A stretch of DNA of 64,000 nucleotides from Coptis chinensis (lineage: Eukaryota; Streptophyta; Magnoliopsida; Ranunculales; Ranunculaceae), in assembly GCA_015680905.1 (NCBI GenBank), contig CM027384.1, positions 71,457,501 to 71,521,500 of the forward strand. The letters run 5' to 3'. Each line of letters begins with the position of its first letter. Position 1 is the stretch's first letter. The position numbers and the translations under genes were made by a program. The notes under the pieces were generated by a model. It ran no database searches. It was given only the letters and a program-made list of their open reading frames with translations, and was not told the DNA's origin. This document shows, one piece after another, positions 1 to 11,187 of the stretch.

Positions 1-1417
1 TCTAACTTTGCAGAGTCAATAGAGGGTTGCAAGAAAGCTACTTTCCCACCCAACTCTTGCACCTGAGCCCTCAGCCATGCAACCTCAGCCTTCTCCACTT
101 GCTGCTCGGCCACTAGCCTGCTGCAAGTTTGTCTGCTGGCATCCAGCTCCTTCTTGTAATGATCAGAAATAGAAGCCATCTCCTTCAGCTTCTTGTACAT
201 TGCCAGAACCTAACAAACAAGAAAACAAATATAGATATCAGATTGGATCAAAATCGACAAATCCTAAAAGAAGCAAGCTCAGAACGGAAGAACACTCACA
301 TAGCACAAAGACCGGTCCATCTCCAGCAAGTTCACTTCCAGACCGTTATTATCTAGCTTACGCATATCCCCATCAAGCGCAATACTCTCCAGCAATCCCC
401 ACCAACCAACTTAGACTTAAAGCTACAGTCACCATTCTCCACAAACTTCTTCAGCCCACTAACAGGGTCTTAATACATAACCAGCCTGTCCAGAACAGCA
501 CTTTCACTCTTCTTACTTGGGTCCATACTTCTTGACCCCTTGCACTGTTCAATAACAGGCTCGGCCTCATAAACTTTCTTTTTTCCACGGGCCTCAGCCA
601 CCCCATTATCAGCAGCCAAATCAATTAGGTTCATCTTCTTCAGATGAATCCGACTTGAAGATGTATGACCCTCATCAGTACTAGGTCGTTCCTCAGACTT
701 AGTTCGGGCCCTCTTAGCCCCCTCCAACTCAACCACTTCGAAACGCCTCTTCAGATTAGGCTTCCGGAATGAAGTAGGAGCATCACCCTCCCACCAAAGA
801 CTTCCAACACCGCGATCTCGGAAGAGAAGCAAGTAGACGAAACGATCGCATCACCGAGGAGAAGCGGTTGGATGCTGGCGTGCCACATCCCTTGCTTTCG
901 AGAACATTGACGCTAAAGCGATTCATTTCAACTCGAATGTTGTGATGACAAACGATTTGCGCCACCTAACTTGAGGCGTCCCGGATTGCGTCACTCCTCC
1001 GGCCATCCTCACCGCCTAAAAGCGGTGTTCAATAGATCCTCCCGGCCCGGCCAGCCCAGAGCGGCTATCACCAAAGACCTCCTCCACTTTTCCCCGTAAA
1101 GCGGATGCTTTCTTTTGACTCTCCCTCTCCATGGCAGATTTCGAGCTAGAATCAGAGATAACAACCGCAGCTTTGCGAGCTCTCGCCTTTTGCTCCAACC
1201 TCTTACGGTTGATCTTCTCTCCTCCGCACCTCTTAAAATAATATGCAACCTCCCCTAACAACAGTTGTTTCTCCTCCAAGCTCAAACAAGCAAATCTTTC
1301 AATAACACTGGCCTTAGCCCGATTTTCAATCTCCAAATTATGATATACCATACACACATTACGACCTAAAACTAACGACCTACCAGGCAACTTTATAGCC
1401 CGATTTTCAATCTCCAA
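1..1417 (-). pseudogene. Antisense coiled-coil ORF (aORF-like) of a Tat-type element, left copy, broken
   Basis: Read from 1417 down to 1 this is a degraded gene. The N-terminal part (1417-1016) holds LSLEEKQLLLGEVAYYFKR and a basic, serine-rich stretch. The middle part (832-470) is rich in K, R and E (KRRFEVVELEGAKRARTK). The C-terminal part (209-1) reads AMYKKLKEMASISDHYKKEL and continues as a charged heptad-like coiled coil. A one-base shift near 400 and an in-frame stop after VLDRLVMY break it. Downstream of this copy's right-hand homologue lies a Ty3 integrase on the opposite strand, so I infer it is the antisense ORF known between pol and the 3' LTR in Tat-lineage elements. Function is unknown; a Gag-like structural role is only a guess. 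It ends 37 bp before the TE-1 LTR. Confidence 0.55.
210..299 (-). other. Spliceosomal intron in the antisense ORF (left copy)
   Basis: On the minus strand the 90-nt segment starts GTGAGTG and ends TTGTTTGTTAG, with a T-rich 3' half. Removing it joins ...SLCY to VLAMYKKLKE in frame, so GT-AG boundaries, branch-like AT-rich interior and coding continuity agree. The identical intron occurs in the right copy at 62227-62316. Confidence 0.6.
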
Positions 1418-1614
1418 ACTAGGAGGTTAATATCTACCCGCAGCCAACAACAACTGATAAGCACCCAAAACTGTAATATTAAACCCCGAGAGACATAGCA
1501 TTTTGGTCGATTATGTGTTTAATAATCATGTAATAATTATATTTTCGTGACTTGCAGGTTTCGCGAATTAAAATGAATATAGTGATAAAACATGCATCGG
1601 AAGTCACAGAATAC

Positions 1615-1950
1615 GGGAATATTTGGAGTCTCCCACTCGATCCCCCGTGAAGCCGAAGTTTCCAAAAAAGCGTAACCGGTCGCGGGCCCACATATATAAA
1701 GAAGCAGGAAACTTCCAAAGCTCAAATCGGATAAATCTAGGTGCCGACGTTGGCTAGTGATTTCGCTGCAACTGAGAATATGGGAATATTTGGAATTCCC
1801 ACTCAATCCCCGCGTGAAGCCCAACAAAGCGACTAGAGTCGAAGTTTCCAAAAAGAACGTAACTAGTGCGCGAGAACCGCCCACATATAAAAAAGGTGAA
1901 ACTTCCAAGCTCAAATCGGATAAATCTAGGTGCCGCATTGGCTAGTAAAG
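1615..1950 (+). repeat. Tandem duplication of ~167 bp in LTR U3
   Basis: Two units (1615-1781 and 1782-1950) each begin GGGAATATTTGGA, pass through AAGCTCAAATCGGATAAATC, and end TTGGCTAGT. The same pair occurs in the 3' LTR (about 16023-16360) and the right-edge LTR (about 63284-63616), so the duplication is a family trait. Its position in U3 suggests an enhancer-like role, which is inference. Confidence 0.75.
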
Positions 1951-2318
1951 TTTGCCATAGCGACGAGGCGGCGAATTTAACTCGCCAGGACAAAAAGTCG
2001 TAAAACGCCAAAATCGGCACCGCCCAATTGGACACACTAAGTGGACACATTCTCAAGGGCCCGAAGGCATGATGAGTCAGCATAGATAAGGTGGCAAAGG
2101 ATGGTTTCAATTTGATACCACGGCAAGAGAGAAGATACGCATTTCAATTCAAACGGGGTGGTTTGAATTGAAATAAGCTACGAAACAAAAACTTAAAAAG
2201 CAAAAGGACAAAAAGCTAAACATATCAAAACAAAACTTTGATTCTCAAAGTTTTGAAGAAATAAATCAGCTACCGAACAAAACTAAATTAAATGATTCAC
2301 AGATCACTCTTTGTATCA

Positions 2319-2330
2319 CCTATATATATG
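2319..2330 (+). promoter_or_regulatory. TATA box of TE-1 5' LTR
   Basis: CTATATATATG, about 870 bp into the LTR, followed by GGGTCGCGCTTCATTATAAGG; transcription would start roughly 30 bp downstream. The motif is kept at the same place in the 3' LTR (16761-16770) and right-edge LTR (63982-63993). Confidence 0.6.
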
Positions 2331-3232
2331 AAGGGTCGCGCTTCATTATAAGGTCTTCAGCATATTAATGCTTTAGCTACGCTTAGTTTTTTTCTTCTTC
2401 TTCAGTACTTACATTCCGCCATTTCCATTTCAGCAGCTTAATACTGTAAGTTATTTTACCCTTAATAACAGTCAGTTCTTTTCTAGTTTAATTTACGTCC
2501 GCATTTATTTACTTAATGTATCTGACAAGTTTTATTATTCCTTCTATGATGATGAGCTAATCCCCCCCCCGGGGGTTATCTTTGTTGCTTGTAAAAATCC
2601 GGATTGACTCGTTAATATTCTAGAATCACTACTTAGGAATTAGGCATAGAATTAACATCCGGTCCCAAAATGACTGAGAATGTACAAAGTTGGATTGCTG
2701 ATGCTCCAGACGCCTTCGTAGCGACAAAATGTGTCGTGTCTCTACTGGTGTCGAACTGACTCTCCGGTCGTCGGTGATGTGAAATCGAGCCAGGAGCGGA
2801 AATAATATACCAGAGATGCAGTATTATTAAAACTCCTTATGCTAGTGAAATGCGACCTAGAGATGTGGGCATGCACTAGGGATCAATATATCGACGCCGC
2901 CTCCTAAAGCGACCTAATTAGAGATGTAGTGAATTGGTAATAAAACTGTTAAAAATGATTCTTGCATGAGCATGATTAACTCTCTCCCTGTTTCTCTACA
3001 TTTTGTTTACCTACATATAATCGCCGTAGTAATTTATTTTATTTGCATTACCGTTATTTTCATTAAAACCAACTAAAAAGAAACCTAAAAATCCTTCTCA
3101 CTTAAAGTTGTAACTCAGGTTGTGAACCTATCCGAGCCCTAAGGTTTGGACGATCCCCTTACTTTCGACCTATCCTACCAATCCCACGTGAGTAAGGTAA
3201 CTTGACTAAAACGTCACGACTAATACGGACGT

Positions 3233-3295
3233 TGGACTTTGGACTTTGGACTTGGACTGTGGACCTCGGACTTTGGACTGTGGACCTCGGACTTA
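3233..3295 (+). repeat. Short tandem GGACTT(T/G) repeats near LTR end
   Basis: Successive GGACTTTGGACT and GGACCTCGGACTTTGGACTG units, the longer one repeated twice with a period near 21-23 bp. Also in the 3' LTR at about 17668-17729. Confidence 0.6.
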
Positions 3296-3350
3296 AGAAA
3301 ATAAGTAACTGAAAGCCAATAAAACGTGTGTAAAATCTTGTTTTATCAAA

Positions 3351-3364
3351 TGGCGCCGCTGCAC
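3351..3364 (+). promoter_or_regulatory. TE-1 primer-binding site, tRNA-Asp-like
   Basis: TGGCGCCGCTGCAC lies 2 bp after the LTR end. It matches the complement of the plant tRNA-Asp 3' end (TGGCGCCGTTGCCGGGG) except for one internal mismatch and a diverged tail. Minus-strand DNA synthesis would start here. TE-2, TE-3, TE-4 and TE-5 carry close versions. Confidence 0.75.
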
Positions 3365-4650
3365 GCCGAAGGACTCTGGACTTAACGTAATAACTGGAAT
3401 ACATCCATAAAAACCCCTCCCTTACCTCCTCATCTTTTTAATTTCCATTTTACATTTATTAATACTAACAAGTTACTGAAATAGTTTACCTTAACTTTTT
3501 CTACTAACAAATATCCGCGGAACCAAGTTTGTTTATTTTCATTAGCACAGTCTAAGTACTCCGTAGGAATTTGAAGTATTGAACAGACAAAAGAGTCTCG
3601 GACGAGACTGAATTAGTAGCACGCTAGACTAACCTGGAGTATCAACACTCCGGTTTTCAGGTATAGGCCACTTTCCTTTTCAGTACTCTTTTGGGCTCTT
3701 TGGTCCTGTTTTACTAGTAAGCATAAGCTCGGGAGTAGTCGATCGCTATACGAGGAATCGCGGGATGCTTAAGTTTCAAACTCTTAAACTCCTCAAACTT
3801 TGTCGAGGATATTATTTGCTATAACATGTTTTACCTCGTATATTTATATGTTGGCATGAGAACTCTGTGCATGTAAAGGTGGTTCGTCATAACATATTCA
3901 CGTAACACAATTAATATGATTCGAATATATTTTGATATATGCGTAGCGCCAAACCACCTGCTTAGAATATTTTTGTATGTGTATGTTACATCAATTCACG
4001 TACGCGGTATTCAATTGCATGAGTTCGTTCTCGACATTCCCCTAGCTCATGTATAACTTACACATAGTTGCACGTATAGGTAATATAGATTTGCATGGGT
4101 AGACTTTCTGCGTAAACTAGTATATGTTAGTTAGTTTCTATTTTGGCATCTATCGTTTTTAATTGCATATTTCGTAATCACGTCTCCATAATACACTAAT
4201 TACGTAAATTAAAATAAAAAAAAAATAAAAAAATAAAAAAATAAAAAAAAATCATAGTAATTAAAAATTTCATCTAAATCATCTTAATATCACCCCGCAT
4301 AATACACCATCATAAATCATCCTATTCCATCGATGTCTAGGAAACTGAAAAAAAAAAATTGAGGTTGCCTAATTAAGGAAGCGTGCTAGCACGAACAACC
4401 TCCCCTCAATTCTCTCGAGGTGACGACGGGGCCGGAATATTCACACGCTATCCTAGCTTCCGCCGAAGTTAGCAAATTTCGGGGAAGACGCGGCTTCAAC
4501 TCCCCTCATTCCTAAATTTAAAACCTCCAGTCATTATTCATTCCTTATGAACCTTAAATTAAAATTTATATTTGTATGAGACTACGGTCCGGTAAACATA
4601 AGGAATTAGAACTTACATATCATCGTCGAAAATACAAGAAACAATGTTTT
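3365..4650 (+). other. TE-1 untranslated leader
   Basis: No coding homology. AT-rich, with an A-rich low-complexity run (about 4208-4251). Parts resemble the leader after the TE-5 PBS, for instance the phrase CGGGATGCTTA in both. A packaging signal would be expected here, but I cannot point to one. Confidence 0.5.
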
Positions 4651-4679
4651 ATGTTATCTCCTAGGCATAGTTCCTCCTC

Positions 4680-5910
4680 CGTAAATCAACCTCGTCCAAA
4701 CATCTCCGTTTCCATTATCTCCTTTAATTATGGTTGAAGAAAATCTCACGGTCGAGAAACCCTTTCGATTTCTATATCGCCTTTTAGGGAAGGACTCCGC
4801 TTCTGCATTAAACTCGATCACGATTGTAGGTGATTTTCGTGGTTCCGCCAAACATTTTCGGTTTGTTACCGTTTACCATGGGTTAGACCATGAAAAACCG
4901 TACAATCATCTTCGCGGATGCAACAAGTAGTCACCACTTTCCGCCATCCGGACGTTACCAACGAACAAGTCTTGCTTTTAGGTTGTTTCCTTCACCTTAC
5001 CGATAAAGCTTCAATTTGGCTCGCCGGACAAGCGCCACAATCCATTGACACATGGGGCCAAACTTGTTCAAGCATTCATGATAAAGTTCTATACTTAGAA
5101 GAAAAACTACAGAAATGCTTCAAAAGATTCAATTCTTTTCGCCAAAGACCCCGTGAATCCTTTTCGACCGGGCGTGGAGCAGATTTATCGATCTACTTCC
5201 GAATGTCCCCATCATCAACTCGACACCACGGTATTAGTCCGTTCATTCTTTAATGGTCTCTCTGACCATCAAAAGGAAACATTAGATATCATGAACGGCG
5301 GTTGTTTCATGGACAAGGGGCTCATGAAGCATAAACTTTTCGGAGAAACAGCCTCACTCAAAGCACCCATTGGGGAAACACTGATTCTTCTAGATCTTCT
5401 AAAGATACTTCTACCAAAGTTACGTCTATGTTTGAGGTCAAACCCGATCCGAATTAAAAACTCTAATCGAGTCCCTAAACAAAAGGTTGATGCTCTTTTC
5501 GGTACAAGTAAATGAACAAAACCCAAACAGTCATGGCCGCCAACGCTTCCCCATACCCTCTTTGTTTAAGTCCCGAAAGCCGCGCCGATTCTTATTGTCC
5601 TTTGGTATACGAAAGTGTCCTCCCCAACCTTCAAGAGGCTTGTGCTTTCAACATCCCTAATGCACCTTGGCGACAACATCCGAATTTAGCTTTGGGCCCC
5701 GCCCAACAACAAGCTCCTTCCGGTGGCAAATACGCGTTCTCAGACGACGACCACCGCGAACTACAATTCCTATCGTCAAGGAAATCCTCCACAATTTCAG
5801 CAAGGGCAAAGTAATTTTCCCAATAACGCAAATATGGGATACCAAAACAACCGCGAACCTTGTTCCCGCTAACCAAGGATATGGCTACCAAAATCAACGT
5901 GAATAATAAC
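4680..5910 (+). pseudogene. gag: TE-1 gag, frameshifted
   Basis: Capsid homology to TE-2 and TE-3 Gag is spread over several frames: VYHGLDHEKPYNHLR (about 4877-4915), then TTFRHPDVTNEQVLLLGCF with DKASIWLAGQAPQSIDTW (about 4930-5075), then a C-terminal segment with PLCLSPESRADSYCPLVYE (about 5552-5610). The last is the degenerate CCHC knuckle; its first Cys and His are lost. NAPWRQHPN (about 5659) is shared with TE-3. At least four frame changes mean no functional Gag as written. It would form the particle and bind RNA. Confidence 0.75.
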
Positions 5911-6373
5911 CGTGAACTAGTTCCCCGCCGCTCCTTGGTATAATCCACGGTCGATAAACGACCGAAACTTTCCCGACATACATGAATCAACAAAATCAAA
6001 TCCTAGCTTCTATCCAATGATCTCTTGTTTGTTAGCTGGGATAAAAGTCGAAAGGGCGTGCGTTCTCCCGGCCAAGCAGGTTCAAACCCTAAGCCTACAA
6101 ACACCGCCTTTGAACTCAACAATGCACCGGGACCTAGTAATCCAAGCCGGGTGAGGTAAATGCCATTACCACTCTTCGTTTCGGCGAACCATCGACAATA
6201 ATATATTATGCCGGACGAGGAATCGACGGAAGCCACGACTAACGCCCTTCCAACTCCTACCCGAACCTATAACGGACGAAGTTGTACCTTCAAAATCTAT
6301 ACCCACGCCCCTAGGAAAAGATACCACCGATCCTTATACGCGATTTCGGCCCAAAAACTCCGCCCCCGCCCGT

Positions 6374-6960
6374 TTGGTAAAGAACAAACATGATGAACAT
6401 TTTGATGAGATCCGTGAAACCTTCAAAAATTTGACCATAAACTTACCTTTCCTAGATGCGCTAAAGCATTTGCCCAAGCATGCCAAGTTTTTGAAGGACA
6501 TGTGCACCACCAAACGGCGTCATTTAATGTACCTCAACAAGCGTTCCTCATCGGCGGTTTCCCTCGATTACCACTACCAATGGTGTGGTAAAGTACAAGG
6601 ACCAGGACGATTAACCTGCATTACCATGCGTTAGGCGACAAGTATATCGCCATCTTGCACTTTTAGACCTAGGTGCGGTGTTAACCTACTTCCCTACTAC
6701 TTATTTAAGCGGTTAGGTCTTCATGAATTGAAACCTACCAATATGACTCTGACTTCGCGGATCGCTCCATCAAGTACCCAAAGGCATAGTAGAGAACGTT
6801 ATAGTAAAGGTCCAAGATTTTTACTACCCGGTTGATTTTGTCATTCTAGATACTGGAAGTAGCTTGTGACTCCATCCCTATCATCTTGGGGCGTCCTTTC
6901 CTTGCAACGCCAACGCTCTCATAAATTGTCGGGGACGGTTCAATGACATTGTCTTTTCGG
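6374..6960 (+). pseudogene. TE-1 gag-PR linker and aspartic protease, broken
   Basis: The linker reads FDEIRETFKNLTINLPFLDA and LPKHAKFLKDMCTTKR, the conserved lead-in to Athila-type proteases, also in TE-2, TE-3 and TE-4. The protease core follows in shifted frames: LALLDLGAV (about 6655), where intact relatives have LLDLGAS, then GIVENVIVKVQDFYYPVDF (about 6786-6842). The active-site Asp-x-Gly is visible, but frameshifts prevent a continuous product. The enzyme would cleave the polyprotein. Confidence 0.7.
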
Positions 6961-7374
6961 GAACCTTTACGTCGAACTCAGCGTGTTCAAATTAATGAAA
7001 CAGTTTCCGATCCTATAATGGAGGGCGAGATTAGCTTGGTTGATAGTCTGGAACATGATTATTTCACAAACTCTTTTCCCCCAGACGAGATACACCAATT
7101 TCTTTCTTTTGATAATCCGGAGTTTGATGATGACTCGTACATAAGGGATGTCCATGCATTATTAGAGTCAGTACCACTATTTGACCCTAATGCTTCAGTG
7201 CAAACTAATTCAGAAGGACCGGATTCGCTCTTTTCCATTGAAGAGATGATCCCTCACGAATCCTTGATCCCCAATCCTCCAACTCCGGATTTAAAACCTC
7301 TACCCCCTGATTTGAAGTACGTGCATCTCGATCTCGATGGTAGTCACCCTATAATAATTACGCTGCTCACTTGA
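6943..7374 (+). pseudogene. TE-1 PR-RT linker
   Basis: A 143-codon open stretch, acidic, ending in LKPLPPDLKYVHLDLDGSHP and IIIT. This is the segment just before Athila RT; TE-3 has LKPLPSKLKYIQLDPDGSHP. The next residues (VIREHRPLIGWSLDDIKGID) continue after a frameshift. The opening codons come from the end of the protease in another frame, so the start is not genuine. Confidence 0.65.
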
Positions 7375-8860
7375 CTACTGAGGGCGAGGCACACGTTTGA
7401 TTCATGTCATTCGTGAACACCGCCCGCTTATCGGATGGTCCTTAGATGATATCAAGGGAATAGACCAAGCATATGCACGATCGTATACATCTTGATGGCG
7501 GCACAAAGACATCACGAGAACCACAACGCCGCCTTTAATCCCGCAAGAATGAAGGAAGTAGTGTGAGAGGAAGTTCTACGTTTATTTGATGCGGGTATCA
7601 TATACCCTATCTCAGATAGTGACTGGTTAGTCCCCGGGCCCACGTTGTTCCCAAAAAGTCCGCATTCAAGTTGTGCAAAATAAAAGGGTGAGTGCATCTC
7701 CACTCGCATTCCTTTAAAATGGAGAATTTGCATTGACTATCGCAAACTTAATGCCAGAACCCGTAAAGATCACTTCCCTCTCCCATTCATTGACCCAGAT
7801 GCTAGAACGTTTAGCCGGTCATGCTTACTACTGTTTTCTTGATGGCTATTCCGGATACTTCCAAATTGTCATCGATCCCGCCGATCAAGAAAAGACAACT
7901 TTCACATGTCCCTTTGGAACCTTTGCATACAGACGAATGCCTTTTGGTCTTTGTAATGCTCCGTGCACTTTCAGCCGCATGCTTCACATTTTAGTGATAT
8001 GGTGGAACGTTATATGAAAGTCTTCATGGACGACTTTTCCATTTACGGAAATTCCTTCCTTATTTGTTTATCCAACCTTTCTAAAGTATTAACGCGTTGC
8101 GAAGAGAAAAATCTGGTACTCAATTGGGAGAAGTGTCATTTCATGGTTACCAAAGGACTTGTTCTAGGTCATATTGTTTCAAAAAGCGGGATAGAGGTTG
8201 ATAAAGCTAAAATTGTTAAAATTTCTTCCCTACCCTTCCACGCACATTCGGGATATCCGGTGCCTTTTAGGCCACGCGGGGTTTTACAGAGATTCATTCA
8301 GATTTTTCTAAAGTTGCTCGACCTTTAACCAATCTCTACTTAAGGATGCGATTCGATTTCAATTTCAATTGCAAACAAGCTTTTGATACTCTAAAACCGC
8401 TCGACTACCGCTCCTATCATTCAACCCCTAATTGGTCTCAACCATTCGGTGATGTGTGATGCTAGCGACTTTGCTATTGGTGCCGTGCTAGGCCAACGGC
8501 GTGACAACAAACCCATTGTCATTTACTACGCTTAGTAAAACTCTTTAACGACGCTCAACGTAATTATACCACAACTGAGAAAGAGTTCCTAGCTGTTGTC
8601 TATGCTTTGGATAAGTTTCGCCCTACCTAGTTGGAACATCGACCATCGATATATCCGACCATGCCGCAATTCGGTACTTATCGCGAAAAAAGGACGAAAA
8701 CAACGATTGTTCCATTTGGATCCTTCTCTTACAAGAATTCACCCCGGAAATCAAAGACAAGAAAGGAACGAAAATGTCGAGCCGACCATTTATCAAGGTT
8801 GGTTGGTGACATCGATAGTGATTCGAAACTATCGGTGATTCCTTCCCGCATTTAATACTT
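7375..8860 (+). pseudogene. TE-1 reverse transcriptase-RNase H, frameshifted
   Basis: RT blocks in order: REPQRRL-like lead, GRLCIDYRKLN-like segment, then ERLAGHAYYCFLDGYSGYFQ, FGTFAYRRMPFGLCNAP and the catalytic VFMDDFSIYG (about 8018-8050). The FMDD box is intact here, unlike TE-2 and TE-3. WEKCHFMVTKGLVLGHIVS follows. RNase H traces appear later: DASDFAIGAVLG (about 8461-8495) and TTEKEFLAVVYALDKF (about 8572-8620). At least four shifts. Copies RNA into cDNA in relatives; not functional as read. Confidence 0.8.
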
Positions 8861-8879
8861 GTACTCTATTTTCTCATCT

Positions 8880-10177
8880 CCATGGTATGCGGATATCGTT
8901 AACTACCTAGTTTCGAGGAAGTCCCTCCTTTTGGTCACGTCTTGATCATAAAAAGTTCTTATCCATCGTAAAATATTATTTACTGGGATGAACCCTACCT
9001 CTTTAAGTATTGTTCGACCAACTCATTCGTGCGATTCCATTCCGGGAACACACCGACGATTATCCTTTTGCCATGAACAATCTTTGCGGATGTCATTTCA
9101 AAGGGGAAAGAAAACTGCGGCCAAGGTGTTACAATGTGGTTTTACCGGCCTACCCTTTTTCGCGATGCACCTAACATTGCGTAGCTTGCATTCGTTGTCA
9201 ACACCTAGGTTGAATTACCAAAACGAAATATGATGCCCCTAAATCCTATCTTGATTGTGGAAATTTTTGATGTTTGGGGCATTGATTTTATGGGACCCTT
9301 CCCTATTTCTCAAGGTTTTCTATACATTTTAGTCGTTGTAGACTATGTGTCCAAATGGATTGAGGCACTCGCATGTCGCTCAAATGACCATAAGACTGTC
9401 GTGAGATTTGTAAAAGAAAACATTTTCTCTCGTTTTGGTGTTCCCAAAGCTATCATCAGCGATGGGGGTACACATTTTTGTAACAAAATTTTTGGGTTTT
9501 TAATGAAGAAATATGGAGTTACTCACAAGGTTGCTACTCCATACCACCCACAAACGAGTGGCCAAGTGGAAGTCTCCAACAGAGAGATAAAGTCTATTCT
9601 GGAGAAAACCGTCAACCCTATCAAGAAAGGATCGGTCTCTCCGGCTTTTATCGGATGCCTTGTGGGCATACCGAACAGCATTTAAGACACACCTATAGGG
9701 ATGTCTCCTTACCGCATTGTTTTTGGAAAACCTTGTCATCCGCGGTTGAACTTGAGCATCGCGGCCTTTTGGGCCATCAAAACCCTCAATTACAATATCA
9801 TCGAGGCGGTGGTAGAAGCGAAAACTGCAATTAAATGAGTGGAGGAGATTCGAGTGATGCTTATGATCTCTCAAAATCCTACAAAGCTAATATGAAAAGA
9901 GTGCACGACAAGCACATTTTGCGTAAGGATTTCAAAATTGGCTAAAAAGTTTTCGCATACAACTCTAGATTACACATCTTTCACGGTAAATTGAAAACAC
10001 GATGGTCCGGTCCTTTCATTTGTCACCGTGTGAAACATTATGGGGCAATCTCTTTGCTTAATCCAAAAGATAATGCTTGAATTTCAAGTCAATGGACAAC
10101 ACCTAAAACATTACCACGAATTACGCTCACCGGATGTTGAACATACTCTTCTTCGTAATCCAGTTATAATCGACTAG
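8880..10177 (+). pseudogene. TE-1 integrase, partly open
   Basis: The longest clean piece (9230-9685) has the catalytic core: [10 protein letters not shown] (first Asp), IISDGGTHF (second Asp) and [10 protein letters not shown] (Glu), the D,D,E triad, with [10 protein letters not shown] between. The upstream zinc-binding part is frameshifted (about 8990-9230). Downstream, pieces match the C-terminal NSRLHIFHGKL region and the ending LRSPDVEHTLLRNPV with a stop at 10175-10177, parallel to TE-2's [13 protein letters not shown]. Inserts cDNA in intact relatives. Confidence 0.8.
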
Positions 10178-11143
10178 ATGTTTCATTTTGGCATACTCAA
10201 TCTTGTTTCTATAGAGAGTGCGCCATTTTGGTAGCGGGCCATCTTCTATCTTATGATCTCCAAAGTTCTTTGAAGTGTGTGGTTGCAAGCCGGAACCTTA
10301 GTCCACGAAAACTCTTTTACGTAGCGAAGTATAAATGTATTCAGCAACATGAGCAAAACGTGCTTTTAGGTAAACGATGGATACCTAAAATTTCACCTCC
10401 TTCCTTTCTTCCCTTTTCTACTCTCTACCTCGCATGAACTTCAGCTAATCATTTGGTGTAAGTCTCACTCATCACGAATAGGGAATGGTCGTAGTTCTTT
10501 TGCTCAAAGAACATGCGCCAAAGGATGGGCTGGTGTATGCATTGCCAAACACCCTTCCTCGTCTAGGCTCGACTTCCTATCCGATACTAGCCGGTTTAAG
10601 GTATACTTTTGTCTAACACCAGCTTGGCGGGATAATCTTCGTCGCCGATTTTCTCCCATTTCTTGAGAATCGACGATTCGATTTATCTTGAGAATCGGAC
10701 GTTAAAGGACTCAATTCGACTTGAGGATTTAAAAGACTCACCTTGTAAATATGTTTATTTTGTTACCTTTTTCCCTTTGCATTAAGTTTTGCACAAGGGA
10801 TGCGTGTCAAACCTTAGATGTTACATACTTGGAAACAAGCAAACGCAATGGATTCCACCCGCACCAACCCTAGAATTGGTTACTTTGAGTTTGGGGCGGT
10901 TTGAGGATAGCCGTTATGTAAAAGGGCAATTTTATTAGGATCAGTAAGCGCGCGGTCAGGGATGGTACCGTCCCCCGCTCTAACCCCATAATACATAGAG
11001 GTGAAGCCACAGTCCGGGTGGATTGGGTTCGCTCAGCCCGACATGACAATTGTCTATGATTTAAGATAGTGACCCCCCTGGACATCCAGTGTTTTTCACG
11101 TATATCTCCCTTTGATGTAAATAAAACCCTTACACTTTCCCTC

Positions 11144-11147
<4 letters not shown>
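10178..11147 (+). other. TE-1 post-pol spacer
   Basis: No coding homology. Contains a PPT-like G tract (TTTGGGGCGG, 10889-10899) preceded by TTACTTTGAG, comparable with G tracts after other ORFs in TE-1, TE-2 and TE-4. Confidence 0.4.

Positions 11148-11185
<38 letters not shown>
11148..11185 (+). repeat. Poly(A) run, 38 bp
   Basis: Uninterrupted A run after CCCTCTCTT, in the spacer between pol and the post-pol ORF. A similar run of 37 lies in TE-4 (42848-42884) and a shorter one in TE-2 (about 23935-23950). Confidence 0.9.

Positions 11186-11187
<2 letters not shown>

Larger units (their letters stand above)
1455..3348 (+). repeat. TE-1 5' LTR (1,894 bp)
   Basis: Starts TGATAAGCACCCAAAACTG, ends TTTTATCA, and aligns along its length with 15865-17783. 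It contains a 167-bp tandem duplication in U3, a TATA box at 2320-2329, a C9G5 run near 2562-2575 and short GGACTT repeats near its end. Where they differ it resembles the LTR at the right window edge (63142-64000) more than the 3' LTR of TE-1. Confidence 0.85.

Noticed and set aside
1479-2110. Several ORFs of 60-130 codons inside the LTR on both strands
   Set aside because: They follow the tandem duplication, differ between LTR copies by frameshift, and have no recognised motif.
4654-4851. Minus-strand ORF starting MAEPRKSP, resembling the MAEERKSP of Gag
   Set aside because: It lies opposite the TE-1 gag region and only the first residues resemble Gag; the rest does not. Coincidence.
11148-11185. 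Poly(A) run as the tail of a retrogene or LINE
   Set aside because: No target duplication or retrogene body; a run at a similar place occurs in other elements and it sits within TE-1.
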